From the NCBI GenBank assembly GCA_015179125.1, contig WHVA01000114.1, forward strand, positions 186,001 to 250,000: 64,000 nt of DNA, in the 5' to 3' direction. The DNA comes from Gautieria morchelliformis (lineage: Eukaryota > Basidiomycota > Agaricomycetes > Gomphales > Gomphaceae). Each line of letters begins with the position of its first letter. Positions within the stretch are counted from its first letter, which is position 1. Shown here one piece after another: positions 1 through 12,117 of this stretch. The translations under genes were made by a program, and so were the position numbers. The notes under the pieces were generated by a model. That model was not told the DNA's origin. It saw only the letters and a program-made list of their open reading frames with translations, and did not search any database.

Positions 1-470
1 TCCGGATAAGGCACGTGAACAACCTTAATGCGCCTCACGGCTGAATACGCTCCATCTGCTATATCAATTCACGCGAAACAAATACATATTCAGAACACAA
101 CACGTCGCATGACCTCAGATGGCGATGGGATATTGGGTGCAAAGTATGGGGTTAGGGAGGTCGAGCATCTACGCAAATATAGACCAATGATTCCAGCAAA
201 TCATCGCGGGGTGGGAGTATGTGACCAAGGTCCATCATGACTCGAGCCTTCTACGGGGTCGGCCCAAGCGCAGGGGATAATCTCAAACACGGTCGTGGAG
301 GAACAAACAGTACTCGCTGAGCATCGGGAACGTAGGGCATGCGACCACTCTGTGGACCCACCACGTGTAAGCTTGCCCCCGGGCGGGCACGTGAGCCCCA
401 AGCAGAAAGAGCCGGCTCTGCTGATATCGAACCCAGAGCCGAACAATTGAGAGCAGACATCCGACGACCG

Positions 471-981
471 TTACTGGACGTCCACCAACAATGCACGTTC
501 CAGGATGAACTTGCCCTCCTTATACTTCTGAGATTCCTCGTAGGCGCGGTCCTATCCAGCAACGGTAGAGCATGAGCTTCAGCAGCACAGAACAGGAGTG
601 CGAATATTGGCCGACAGTGCCACTTACGTATTTCCATCCCAGGGTTGCGTGACATTTGACGCAGTGGATATCCCGTACAACATGTACACCCGTCGTCATC
701 TGCCGCTCTTGTGGATCCGTCGTGTAGATATTGACCCTGCATGGGCGACATCAACGCCGACGCTCATGAATGCCGTGCACTGGCCCACTCACACTTGGTC
801 AAACAAGTACGCGCGACCATGCTGTCCGTTGAATGCCTGCGGCAGATAAGGAAGGAGAGTGGACGAGCACCGTGCCACTTACCCTAGACACCATTGCGTC
901 TATCGTCGCAAGATGCGTGCGACAGTTTATGCACCCGAATATGCGTGTGGCAGACAGATACTCTCGATGCGTCCATCCCAT
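471..981 (-). CDS. Yippee-family zinc-binding protein, 4 exons
   Basis: Four exons on the minus strand (981-883, 836-793, 736-628, 551-471) read as one frame of 110 residues through GT-AG introns. The start gives MGWTHREYLSATRIFGCINC, followed by RTHLA. The second half holds VRDIHCVKCHATLGWKY and then DRAYEESQKYKEGKFILE. The two CxxC pairs and the GWKY and SQKYKEGKFILE blocks are hallmarks of the Yippee fold, a small zinc-binding domain related to Mis18 and cereblon. The length matches the usual 100-120 residues. Yippee proteins are conserved in eukaryotes and their molecular role is poorly defined. The start was chosen because it sits at the usual distance before the first CxxC. Confidence 0.92.
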
Positions 982-3486
982 CGCTGTTGAGCTCTAGATA
1001 TAATAGCTCGTGGGACTGGTATATTCTGAAAGAAACGTCTGGGACTTAACGGCGCAGGAGGAAGTCGAGGCGGTCGTCCGCGCCAGTATCAGTTTAGTGC
1101 AATCGATAGGAGCCAGAGGTGTCGCAGGAACGCTGAGGCACGCTTCCGAGCGCTACGTAGAACGAAAATGATTTTATAAGCAAAGCATGCTACTGGTCCA
1201 CGACCCGTTTGTTTGCCACTCTCGAGATTTACTCTCGTTTTCATCGCCCCAACTCCCCATCGGGGCGTTCCAACTAGGGCGTCCACGTTGAATGTCTGTG
1301 TCTGTGTTTTTTTTTTGTTGCTCTGCTTGATCTGTTTCCCTTGCAACGGTTATGGTGCTTTTTATTCCTTGGGCTTTTCAACCTGAAGCTACTGTTAACG
1401 CGGGCACAGCCTGAGCTTCGTACCCTGAGTGTTCGATGTTGTGTCTCTCCGCTTATGATGACTCCTTGCTCATCAACGCTCCTATTCCCCTATCGAAGCA
1501 GTAGTAGTGCTCCCGAATTCCGCATCCTCCTAGCACTGGCACACTGAAGTCACGGATCCACGCTTAGTGGCGCACGCACACACACGCTTGCATGGTCGGG
1601 AGAGTGGAAGGGTTAGGACGCGAGCCACTCTTGATAAGACCACCTCTCAGCCCGGCACGCACACCTCTACTCTAGCCCGCTTTCGTTGCGATGCACCTCG
1701 GCTCCCTGTACACCTCATTTCCTGCTGTGCACTCTGGCGCCGGAATCTGATTCGAGTCGCAGCGCCCCCGGTGTCCTTGTCCTCCCGGCGTCTGTTGTCC
1801 TGGCGTTCTGGCCTGGGATTCTGTAAACCGACCTGTGCGCGGTTACGTCGTCGCTGATTCTTCCTACCTGTCGCGTAGTGCGTGCCAACCTTGATACCAT
1901 CCATCTTCCCCCCTTTGCACCCGCGTGCGCCATATTTTCCGAACATTCCCCAAACTAAACTTACCGCGAATGTATCCCGTGAGCGTGGCCTGCGCGCGAC
2001 CGGATCCCGTTCTTTTCCGCCTGTACGCGCGACGTACGACTCCACGTACTGCCATGGGAATGTATCCATGCCATAACCGCCCGCCAGGTGTCTCTATTGC
2101 TTTGCTGCATGTTCGATTCATGAGTGGCGCTGCATTTGGAAACTGGGCACGGGGCTTCGAACTAGGGTGGTTCATGGTTTTGCGCCGAGTGCGAGGCGAG
2201 GCGAGGGATTTGATTTGTTCTGTGTTCTCTCCAGCGGCACCAACGACGGCGTTCCAGGCTACTCCCCTATCGCGTTCCATCCCCAGAATTTACAGACACC
2301 GAGTCTGATGACCCCGCCCTACCCCGCACATATTCCTCACTCGTCCTACATGGCTATTATATGCGATACGGCGACCTGGGGCCCTGGGGCATGAATCCAA
2401 CGTGGCAAATGCTCTCAAAGTCTACTGTACTTGTTCTAATTAGCAATGAAGAGTCTCGGCCCGGACGGGGGGCACAAATTGTAACATCACACCAAGATCA
2501 AGTCATTCACCAATCTGATGATTACCCGTCAGCCAGTATTGACTCCATTTTAGAGACTGACCCGTTTCCAGAGAAGAGACTCACCGTGATTTCCAGGGAT
2601 GTATCCGTCAGGTGGTGGGCGTAGCCAATTGAACTGATCAAGGCCGGCCAAGACTTCGACATACGGGTGGTTGCTTTGCAAACGAAATTGGAGCCAGGGT
2701 ACGCCACGTTCCTCCACTCCCAGCCCCATAAGCAGGCCGCCTATGCTAATAAACAAAATCGATTGTGAACGGTGATGTATGGTCACATGAAAAATCAGCC
2801 CCCACCATCGTATTCCGCTCCTGTGGTTATCAAGCTGTTTAAGAAAGTCATTTCCCGAACATCAAGCCAACAATTAATGATTTCTGGGGTGATTTGGGGC
2901 GTGCCCTGTGGGTTCCTGGTGCACGACTGGCTGCTAATGAAGCTTGGGCCTTCGATCGGATGAGAGCGTTGCAGGGTGGGTACTTCACCATCGCTGTATT
3001 AGCCATGTACGGCTTGATGTTGCATTGTTGATTCTCCAGGCCTTGGGGTGCCGTGGTCTTATGGCTTTTGCAAGGTATGAATCTTCTCATCGAGGAGAAG
3101 TTTGTAAGTGTGTCCTACAGAATGGAGAGTGGATGTTTGGACATGTTATGGAATTGGTCGATGGTCCCACCGTAGACATGAAGACAGCCGATGAGCTCGG
3201 GTTAGATGGCACCGTTCAACCTCAAGAGGACAGCCCCAAGCCACTTGAGGAAGCGCAACAAGTAGCTAAAGCGCCGGACCAGCGGGTGCTCCCGCAACTG
3301 GCAGCCATTGCAACTTGATCCGATTTGCTGAGTCTAATGAGGTGAATATATAATAAACGAGATCAATGATATAAAAACATTTCATGTCACAGGAACGTTC
3401 AACGCATATGGATGGTGGACTGTGGACGCGTTGTGGTTACTGATGAAGTCGCATGGTAAACTTAAATCATTGCTGAGACATGTATA
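982..3486. other. No supported gene; upstream of the Yippee gene and downstream of the next minus-strand gene
   Basis: Several open frames exist, for example 1864-2280 (-) and 2944-3318 (+), but none shows a recognisable motif or a convincing exon chain. A run of Ts lies near 1309-1318. The stretch at about 2850-3110 gives protein-like translations in more than one frame but matches no family I know. It could hold a decayed or finely spliced gene. Confidence 0.3.
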
Positions 3487-4629
3487 TCATTTAAATTTAA
3501 TATCGGAACCCATTATATCCTCTAATTCTAAAAGACCGTCCAATAATAGCTTCCTTAATCTTAATCTTGAGAAAGTAAAAATTCCGATGAAAACCGCCAA
3601 CACGCCTATCGCTCGCGCCGCCCCGGGCAACACCATATGCCCCGGAATGCCAAAAATCTCATCCGTGCTAGCGACGCCTGTTCCTTAGCCGGCCGCGGTG
3701 GGAGCGTCGCAGGTTCCGACGGCTGCGCCATTACTGCCTGCTTGGAGTCTCCTTCAACGCTGCTTCCGAAACTTGGCTTCACCGCCCGTCCCCCGCCATC
3801 TTGACTGCGTCCATTAGTACGTCGCTGTCAGACGACATAACAACTAAATCGCCATCTGGGTAACTCTGCTGCTACTGAAAATCGAGCAGGCTCGTCTCCG
3901 GTGGAGTTCCCTCCATTCGGGAAACTACTAGAGGGTTGGTAGCAAGCTTGCTAGCGACAATCTTGCAAGTGTTCGACATTATCATTCCGCGCCTGGAAGC
4001 GATGTGTGCGTCCACATGGCTTCCGGAATTGAACACGGACGTCCTGTCGACAACTGCCAGGGCACAGTTGGAGCTTGCGAGCGTGTAGCGCCCCCAATCG
4101 ATGAAGCACCTTGCGCATTGGTTTCTGCGAGAGGGGTTTCAATGCCTGAGACGCGATCATCATTCAGAACAGACGCCGAGTGGTTAGGATGCACTTCGGA
4201 GTGGGGAGAACGCCTTACACCAAGTGAGTTTGCGAAACGTGAAGGCGCCAGAGATGGCAGATTCCATGTCTTCCAAGGCACTGATCGAATCAATGAAACA
4301 AACCCACATTGCTCCTCCCGCTGCACCACCGCCACCATCCGCACTACTGATAGCGTCCATGAGGTGGTTAGAGTGTAAAACACAGTGATCATAACCGGCT
4401 CACGTGCTCCAGCGTCAGGTGTGCTAATTCCAATACTCAACAATAGCTGCGAGTCTTCCGTCTGCTTCCACAACGGGCAAATTAAGATAGTGTCCTGCTG
4501 TGAATTGACAGGTAAGTCGAGTAAAAATGCCTTTTCTTTGCCGCCGCCGAGCACATCTTGAATTTGATCCCATGGTTGTTCTGGGCACATGAACACGGAT
4601 GTCACCGTTGAGTTGAAGGAGCGGGACAT
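3487..4629 (-). CDS. Unrecognised spliced protein with a possible C-terminal membrane segment
   Basis: The frame opens at 4629 with MSRSFNSTVTSVFMCPEQPW and continues with normal-looking protein text for about 90 residues. Further plausible coding pieces follow in other frames (around 4360-4250, 4190-3985 and 3850-3790), which suggests several introns. The last piece, ending with a stop at 3487-3489, contains GAARAIGVLAVFIGIFTF followed by SRLRLRKLL, a hydrophobic helix with a basic flank. I do not recognise a family and did not fix the splice sites. It may be a real host gene or a decayed one. Confidence 0.35.
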
Positions 4630-5729
4630 TGAAGATTAAACTTGTTTCCTGAGGAGTCCCTATGGGTGAGTCTCGCTGCTGGTAGTGAGCGTAATATATC
4701 AGTTTCCGATGGTAAATCTCCTGAGCAGGTTCAGCAACACATATCGTTCTGGGTATTTGTCAAGGGAATCAAAAACTGGACATGTTTTCTAACTGGGGAT
4801 CGGCGTCATTTGTGGAGCACAGCAGGGTTACTTCTCCTCAGGGCGTCAAGGTGTTCGCATTTTAATGAATAAGATATGTGTCTCCAGGATGAAATAAGGT
4901 AAAGGTATACGATTGCATGCGATGACCTTATTTGCAGTGACAAGCTGCGAAGGTGAAGCTTGACGCGTGATGGATGCATTCGTTAGCATGGTAGCTAGTA
5001 GATAAACCTGGCATGCTTACCAGCTACTACTGAGCTATAGCTTTCCAGCCAAGCTCGTCTCTCAGCAAAAAGCATCGACCAAGCAACTCAAGTAGGCGGA
5101 CTGGCAAGCGAACAGGAGGTCTTGCGAGAGAAGAAGCTCAGTAGACACGAACTCAGTCCCATGGTGACAGTTAGAGGATAGATTTTCTATTGTTACCAGA
5201 GACAAAAGTGAAATATACTTGAAGATTCCACGCCATGAACGGTGGCCCGCAGTGCTGTTCTCGACGTTGCGGATTAGAAAGTCGACTTACAGTATGATTA
5301 GTATAGCAAGATGAATGAGGCGTAGGAGTAAGTATCTCTTACACATTCGAAGTATCCGATTGAATCAACTGATAGGCGCGGGCCTATGGCAAAAATTCTC
5401 ACTTAGTCAACTTGTGCTGATCCATCAGCTGGCGAACATACACGCCTAGTCAGATACCCAATGGGCCTATAGGTAGTCCGAATTTTGAGCGTGTCGGAAG
5501 CAATCATTGGATGGGGAGATTGAATGGACCAATTAAATGTTTACCAAGCACTCCGCTCGAACTTCATTCTGCGGAAGCTTTAAATCTCTGCCACCTCATG
5601 TGCCATGACTGCTCAACTAACCGGCAGTGATCCGATGCGATCAGTATAAAAAGTGCAAACCAAGGTGCAACTTTCAGCTCCATCATACTACTTGTCACTC
5701 CTTCAGCAGACACGTCTACCACCGTGAAC
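4630..5729. other. Intergenic, no supported gene
   Basis: The region separates two divergent genes. An open frame at 4642-4872 (+) has no recognisable motif. I see no repeat ends or RNA gene. The last 90 bases hold the likely promoter of the acetyltransferase gene. Confidence 0.4.
5645..5652 (+). promoter_or_regulatory. TATA-like box before the acetyltransferase gene
   Basis: TATAAAAA lies 85 bases before the chosen ATG at 5730, with a pyrimidine-rich stretch between them. The position suits a core promoter. No activity can be shown from sequence alone. Confidence 0.45.
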
Positions 5730-6951
5730 ATGTCCACTGACAGAAAGGACCCAGAGCGTGCGCTGAGCGAGCGAGAAAAAATGATGCGCGGCTTACCCTA
5801 CACAATCATGAATGATCCCGCCTTGATCTCCGGACGCCTTCGAGCAGCAAAATATGTCAAGGCATTTAATGTGAGATTTCCTTGAGGCCATGTCAAATTA
5901 CTGAGAACCCCTACTGAATACATAATACGTAGGATTATCCGCCTGTAGCCTATACTCCGGGCATGGCTGCTATGGAATCTTTCGGCCCAGACGAGCGTGT
6001 CCAAATCCTAGCTGGTACGCCTTATATCTAGACGCAGGTTCAACGAGTTGGTAAATATTGCCAGATTTGTTTGAAATACCGTTGGAGAAGGCCCGTCTAC
6101 TGGCAATCGAGGCACCGTTTCGGTGTGACTACGGTACAAACATTGAGTTTAAAGGTTGGGCTGTACGTATCTCTCTGAAAAACTCTCTCCCGTAACAGTC
6201 GCGGATAGTTTCTAATAAGCACCATCAGTACATGAATTATAATGTTACGGTATGCAGTTTTGATTTTCACCTGATGAGATGGTAATTTACTCCGTTCTGC
6301 ACCTGTAGATTCTAGGTGTTTCCAATTTTATACCGCCTTTCGACCATTATTGCTTATTGTTTCGGGGCAGATTGCGGCAAAGTTACAATAGGCACGGGGG
6401 TTGCGTTTGGACCAAGTGTTCAGGTATGCCTTGGTAACTGGCTGAACTGTAATATTGACGACGGCCAGATATATGCGGCAACTCACTCAGTGAAAGTCGA
6501 GGAGCGTCGAGGCGGTGTTGGCGTGGCCTATCCCGTAACGGTATGTGCTTGCATAAATTAACTTACCATTTTTGATCGTGCTGTTAGATCGGTGATGATG
6601 TGAGGATTATATGCCCATCCAAGTACACCGTTCACGTTTGCTTCTAGGTTTGGATTGGAGGCAGCGCGATATTAATAGGCCCTTGCAAAATAGGCAATGG
6701 TATACTGTTTTCATTTCAAGCGTGAGTACTGGCTGATGGGCAATACCCCAGGTGTTACTGTGGCTGCTGGCGCTGTCGTTCGTACACAGTTTTATTATTT
6801 ATGCGTTACTTAATTACTCTCGTAGGTCAAGGGTGATTTTCCCGACAACGTCGTTGTTGGGGGTAATCCTGCCAGGATTTTAAAACATTTGGATCCTCCA
6901 ACGATAAGTGCGGCCGCATCATACCTCCCGCCGGGAATGTCTAAACCCTAA
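5730..6951 (+). CDS. Sugar (maltose/galactoside-type) O-acetyltransferase, LacA/NodL family
   Basis: The spliced product begins MSTDRKDPERALSEREKMMR and continues GLPYTIMNDPALISGRLRAA, the N-terminal Mac domain of maltose O-acetyltransferases. Later exons give LFEIPLEKARLLAIEAPFRC and DYGTNIEFKG, then left-handed beta-helix hexapeptide repeats (VTIGTGVAFGPSVQ, VWIGGSAILIGPCKIGNGVTVAAGAVV, VKGDFPDNVVVGGNPARI). The His in IYAATHSVKVEER matches the catalytic His. The family moves an acetyl group from acetyl-CoA to a sugar hydroxyl. Exons: 5730-5870, 5933-6014, 6065-6162, 6229-6249, 6309-6315 (7 nt), 6371-6423, 6469-6540, 6588-6599, 6648-6699, 6752-about 6780, 6826-6951. The join between the last two exons does not close in frame with an ordinary strong donor, so a weak donor or a one-base defect is possible. 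Confidence 0.9.
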
Positions 6952-7544
6952 TTGGTCTCTTGCTCACTCTCTGTTTTGATACTTCCCGACTCGATATCAT
7001 GTAGTGACGGTTACAGTAACCGGGGGGGATCCTTGGATTGGATTCTAGGTAATGAAAGTGTTTGAATAAGGGAGGACGCCCGTGGACGCAGTGACTAGTG
7101 ACGGGCTTGAAAGTCGCAATAATCCCGTCCGTGCCCTTGAATCCTATGTGTCGCCGACCTCCGAGTCCACTGCCTACTCTTCCCGAATGGCATCATCTCA
7201 TACCTTAAAAAGAGGATGATGATGTGCAAAGTATTTCCAACCTGAAACAGAATAAATATGAGCTCGAGCACTGCGCCGCAGTGACCGCCCAGTTTATTAG
7301 TATGACCCTGTACATTTTCTCGACGTTGGAGCTAGAGAGCTATGCTGCGTTGATGGCCCAGATAAGGCGCGTGGCATGAAAATAAATCCTGGCCATACTC
7401 AGTCATTGTTTCGACACTTTTCGACTGGCTACGTACTGTACGTCAGCTTGCACTTTGAAGTTTGAAGTTCCTACACCGCGTTGTGTCTTGTGGACCCAAC
7501 CCCTGGACTTCCCCACCTTGACTTCGCCGGTCGAACCACTCACA
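6952..7544. other. Intergenic spacer and leader of the UPF0658 gene
   Basis: No gene, repeat or RNA is evident. The open frame beginning at 7455 runs in frame into the UPF0658 gene. Its extra 30 residues look like leader, because the family-like N-terminus begins at 7545. Confidence 0.4.
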
Positions 7545-9195
7545 ATGGACGTGCACCATCGCCCAAATTTTGACAGTCCTTCAACCTCCTATCTCTACCA
7601 GGATAATGACTACAAGCAACAGTATGATGAAGAAGCCGACTACCAATACCCTCCAGCCCCCCGCGCTCCTCTCTACCCGCCCCCAAAGGCTTCCAACCCC
7701 ACCTATAATGACGCCCCAGATCTAGAGGAGACCGACTTCGCCAATTCGCGCCCGAGTGTTCATCTGTTGCCCCCCAAGGAGAAAGATCAGCGATCATGCA
7801 TGCAACGAGTGAGCTTATCTGCATCGGTGCCCGCTAGTTTCGTTGACTGACGTGGAACAGTATCTTCCTAGCTCAACCGCTTGTCGATTATATTTGCTTG
7901 TTATCCTGCTTCAAACTGCAGTCGATTTAACTATAGAAACCGATATTCTCATTCAGTTCGATCGTATACCACCAGGCAACCGCGGTACATCAAACAACGG
8001 CAATGTCCAAGTACTCCCTGTTTATTTGGGTATCTTTGCTGTGGCCCAGTATTATCTCTAGTTTTCTACCTGCTGATCATCTCTAACATACTCTTTCTCA
8101 GTATATTCCAATTTATTCTTGCCATAGACGCTGTCGTATTCCGCAACACCCTTCAATTCGTCTTTCTTGTGTATGTGGCGTCTTCATGGTCGTCTTATTC
8201 CCATCTAACCGCTTGCAGTATTTTCAACGCCCTCCTTCTGGCATACTCCGCCATCCAAATCTTCGAAGTTCGTAGCATCTTCCCGCCCGATTCAAGTGGC
8301 TTCTTCTCGAAAATCCCCATTACGGTTCTCACAGACATTCTCCCCATCGTTACCGGAGTTGCAGAAGTTGCTTACATCGGACTTGGCTGGAAAATCTACA
8401 CAGAATTCGGTTGGAAGCTGTACAAGCTACTTGGTGCCGATCGTCGCATCAAGAAGATGTATGCCCAGTATCAGATATTTGAATCCATGCTCAAGTTCGA
8501 TGTCTTTTTCTGGCTGGGATTCTCCATTCAGGTGTGTTTAAACTCACGCAGTCGGTGTTGTACAAGTATTCATCTGGACTTGGAAATTCACAGTTCATTG
8601 GTCTAGTGCTGAACCGTGCCGACTTCGAATTTGCTCTCAGTCTCGCCGCCCTGCCGCTTTCGATGCTTCTACTCCTACAAGGTTACCTTGCGGCGAAACA
8701 TGAAAACAAATGGATGATGGCTAGTTTCCTCGTTGGACTGGTCGCTGGCTTTGCATATTTCAGTTACAAGGCATGTGAAACTCGTGTCTGCGAGGCTAAA
8801 CCTCTGACATCGGCAAGTAGCTGGTGACCATCATTATACGCCGTCACGAATCACAGTTTGCAACGGTGTACAAATCCTTGACAATATTCAGTGAGTATCA
8901 TCGATATTTGCTCCTTATGCATCTATTTAGTTATGGCATTCAGCCGCTATCTCCCTGGTCCTATTGGTAACGACGTTCATATGGGGTGTCATGGTCATGA
9001 TGAGCTTCGGTCGTGGACTCAAAGTGCAATGTTCGGCAGACGATTCTCCTCCATCTTGATACATACTAATTAGTCACCGCAGTATCCAAGAGCAAAGACA
9101 ACCAAGAAAAGGCTCGTCGAAATCCGCGTCGGCCAGGTCAAGACAACGGGGGTTATCCAGCAAGCGCAAACCCGAACCGGATGAGCATCGAGTGA
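7545..9195 (+). CDS. UPF0658-type Golgi membrane protein
   Basis: Exons on the plus strand encode a Pro/Tyr-rich cytosolic N-terminus (MDVHHRPNFDSPSTSYLYQD onwards). After it come several hydrophobic helices, including RLYLLVILLQTAVDLTIET, FQFILAIDAVVFRNTLQFVF, FALSLAALPLSMLLLLQGYL and AAISLVLLVTTFIWGVMVMM. Between helices lie GWKIYTEFGWKLYKLLGADR and MYAQYQIFESMLKFDVFFWL. This order matches the fungal UPF0658 family, whose S. pombe member is placed in the Golgi; the function is unknown. The C-terminus reads NPNRMSIE before a stop at 9193-9195. At least six introns interrupt it and I did not fix every splice site. Confidence 0.82.
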
Positions 9196-9608
9196 CACTG
9201 CGACTCGGATATCCTGTTCATTTCCTCTCCACCTTTGTCTTCGCATACGTGTTACATCATGTGCACTATCTCCCCCACTGTACCAAGCACCATCTCGGAC
9301 TTTCAGAGCCTGTTACTTCCATCTTGCATAACCGTCAGATTAACCTTATACTCAGCGCTTTCTTACTGGGTTAGCGAGCGTATTTTAACTCTGGATCATT
9401 ATTCTGTATCTTGACGATTTCTGCTGGCTTGGCAGTTCTCTGTTCGCGACTTGTTATTTTTACATGTTTAATCCAAAACCCCGTGCCGAGTTTCGGCGTC
9501 CCGATCGTAGTCGCTCTCAGTCGCGTGGAACTTGCCTAAAAAGTTTGGAAAGCCTCCCGTGGTTTGCGCTCAAGGATTCTCACGCTATACCTTTCGTCTT
9601 CCTGGCAA
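9196..9608. other. Intergenic spacer before the SUMO protease gene
   Basis: A 413-base gap between two plus-strand genes. It contains an unremarkable open frame (9192-9374) and no recognised element. It presumably holds the UPF0658 3' end and the ULP1 promoter. Confidence 0.4.
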
Positions 9609-12030
9609 ATGAACACTCGAAAACGCTCAGCCTCTGAAGCGCGACTACCAGGGACTGTAAACCACATTCACAAGCGGCCTATGTACACGCACACACTACC
9701 GTCGCGAGCTAACACCCGAGGTCTACTTATTGACGATGCACCGGATGGTCATTCGCTTCTGAACCGCTGGGCTGCACTTGTCAGCGACACTTTCCGTGTC
9801 CTCTGGGAGAAATCAGCGGAAATAGCCAGTGAGTGTTTGGTCCGGGGGTGAGGTGGGGTTGTTGAAGTCTCCAGGTCGAATCGTTCCCCCAGACTCGGAC
9901 GTTGGCCCCGGGCCCAGTGTGCAACATGCAATAGATGCCGAACACCACACGCCACGGTCCGCGCTGCCAACGCGCCTGCCAATTCCACTGTTCGAAGATG
10001 GATCGATACCACAGCCCGGCTCGTCCACCCTAGCGACATCATCAACACTCCCACCGCCGCCTGTAGCGTCTACTTCTCAATCAGGAGCCTTCCTTAATAG
10101 TGGAGCAGCGCCGATGCCGACCAGACAGAAGTACGGCAAGCAAAAGCATATTCATATGGATCAGGTAGGCCTGTATTTAGTTTCAGGAACGACCCAGCAT
10201 TAAACCCCTCGCTATGTGGTAGCATAAACGAAAAGTTGAAGAGCACAATCTTCGCGAGCTCGAGAGATTGCGAAATAGAAGAACAAGTACGCCCCGAATG
10301 CTCACCATTCTAGTGCTCTTAGTTGAAGACTATCTATCTATCTCGTTCCGTTAGGTCTTTCCGACGACATGGACATGGAACGGGCACTCAAGTATGCTAA
10401 GAAGGAACTTGCAGCTAAGGGCGGGAATCAGCTTGCAAAACAGTGGGAGGTCCAAAAAGCCGTCGGTATGTTGCATTTCGTGGTGAACTGGCGTCATGTT
10501 GACCACAGGCACGTTAGGCAGCTACCATGCCGATCTAGATTCGTTTGCAGGTTGGTGGCCACGGAGATTTATTCATCACGTTTCCTTACTCACGGAAGCG
10601 ATACTAGGCTTCCAGTCTTATAAGCAGATGGTACTTGAGCAGTCTGCGGAGAAGTTTTCCGTACCTTGTGAGTCCGTCCGCATGTCTCCCGTTAATTGCT
10701 CACATGGTTCGTCTTAGCATCGCCATCTCTTCCTGACCTTGCTCGATCTGTATCGAGCAGTTCAAAATCACGACTGCGACTTGCACCCTTGGTTAGTCCT
10801 GAATCTCCATTGGTATGTGCTGCTTATTGGATTTCATTCATTACAGCGGAGAAGTTCGTTCAACTTGGAACGTACACTACAAATTGCCCATCAATCTTTA
10901 AACGAGTAAGAATATTGCCCACTAAAGCACACGAGGCTCAACATCCTGTAGGCCACGACCACCCAGCCCACTCTCCTTTGACACTCTACGGTTAGCTGAT
11001 CGTCAGAAGGATCGGGAGATTGAGAAAAGAATCCGCGACGCCACTAGGGTACGTTTTTATCTTCTTGTTTTCGTCTTGTTAGTTCAGTGAGCGTTTAACT
11101 CTAGCTACCTACAAAATTGCCACCACACGTGTTGCAAGAAATCAAGTTGCTTCGCAGCAAATACGGCATTGTCTCGAGAGCTGGTAAAGAACAAGTTGCC
11201 GACACCGATTTGTCGCGGTTGGATCCTGGAGGCACATTGCACTGGCTCAATGACGAGATTATTAACTTTTACGGTGCACTCGTTCTGGAGCGATCGGAAC
11301 GATTTGCTGCCAACAAGGAGAATCTCTTGAACGGAGCAGTAAAGAAACGCAAAGGCAAAGTCGAATATCTCAACGTACATTATTTCAGCACATTTTTCTG
11401 GCCTAAGGTTGAGAAGAGCTACAAGGATACCCGATTAAACAAATGGACGAAAAAGGTGAGCTCGGGCAGTATAGCGTCAGTGGGCGCCCGTTATAACTCG
11501 TGAGCGGCACTTTAGTTCGACATTTTTCAAAAGGATGCCGCTCTCATACCCGTCAATCACGGGAATGTTCATTGGACTCTCGCTGCAATCAACTTTAGAA
11601 AGAAACGAATAGAGTCATATGATAGCATGGGGGTTCATAGGCCAAATGTATATAAAGTACGCCAGCCCTTGCTTTGCCACATTCTTCAATTCGAACTCAT
11701 CCACCTCACAGACATTACGCTATTATCTCCAAGAGGAGCATATGGACAAAAAGAAAAAGCCCTTTGATTTCAATGGGTGGGTAGATCATTATGACCAGGT
11801 GCGGTGAGATATCATGAGCATATGAATCAGCTGAGACTGATCTTGACTTTCAGGACACACCGCAGCAAGAAAACGGATATGATTGTGGTGTTTTTACCTG
11901 TCAGTTCATGGAGTCGTTATCCCGAGGTGTGGATGAATTTGTATTTGGTCAAGACGATATGCCATATCTCAGGGACAGGATGACCTGGGAGATTGGTCGA
12001 TCCAGGCTATGGGAGGAATCGGATGAATGA
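9609..12030 (+). CDS. ULP1: Ulp1-type SUMO protease (C48 cysteine peptidase)
   Basis: Many exons on the plus strand. The N-terminal part is low complexity and Pro/Ser-rich (SRIVPPDSDVGPGPS onwards), followed by charged helical segments such as LKYAKKELAAKGGNQLAKQW. The catalytic domain starts near 11100: LSRLDPGGTLHWLNDEIINF, then NVHYFSTFFWPKVEKSY. The triad is visible: His in GNVHWTLAAINF (codon 11570-11572), Asp in IESYDSMG (11621-11623), and Cys in QENGYDCGVFTCQF (11884-11886) with the oxyanion Gln before it. These enzymes mature SUMO and strip it from substrates, mostly in the nucleus or at the nuclear rim. The stop lies at 12028-12030, 87 bases from the stop of the convergent BET1. The start at 9609 is the first ATG of the leading exon. 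Middle exon borders are approximate. Confidence 0.9.
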
Positions 12031-12117
12031 TGGTTGGCAATAATTCTCTCCCTTGTCGTTGCTTGATCTATGTCGTCAGACTTGTGCCCAATATTAGTAG
12101 TTTTCTTGCATGTCGAG

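Noticed and set aside
1864-2280. Minus-strand ORF of 138 codons
   Set aside because: Basic, low-information composition and overlap with several other frames; looks like chance in GC-rich sequence.
2944-3318. Plus-strand ORF of 124 codons
   Set aside because: No motif, no splice partners found, and neighbouring frames look equally protein-like; not enough to call a gene.
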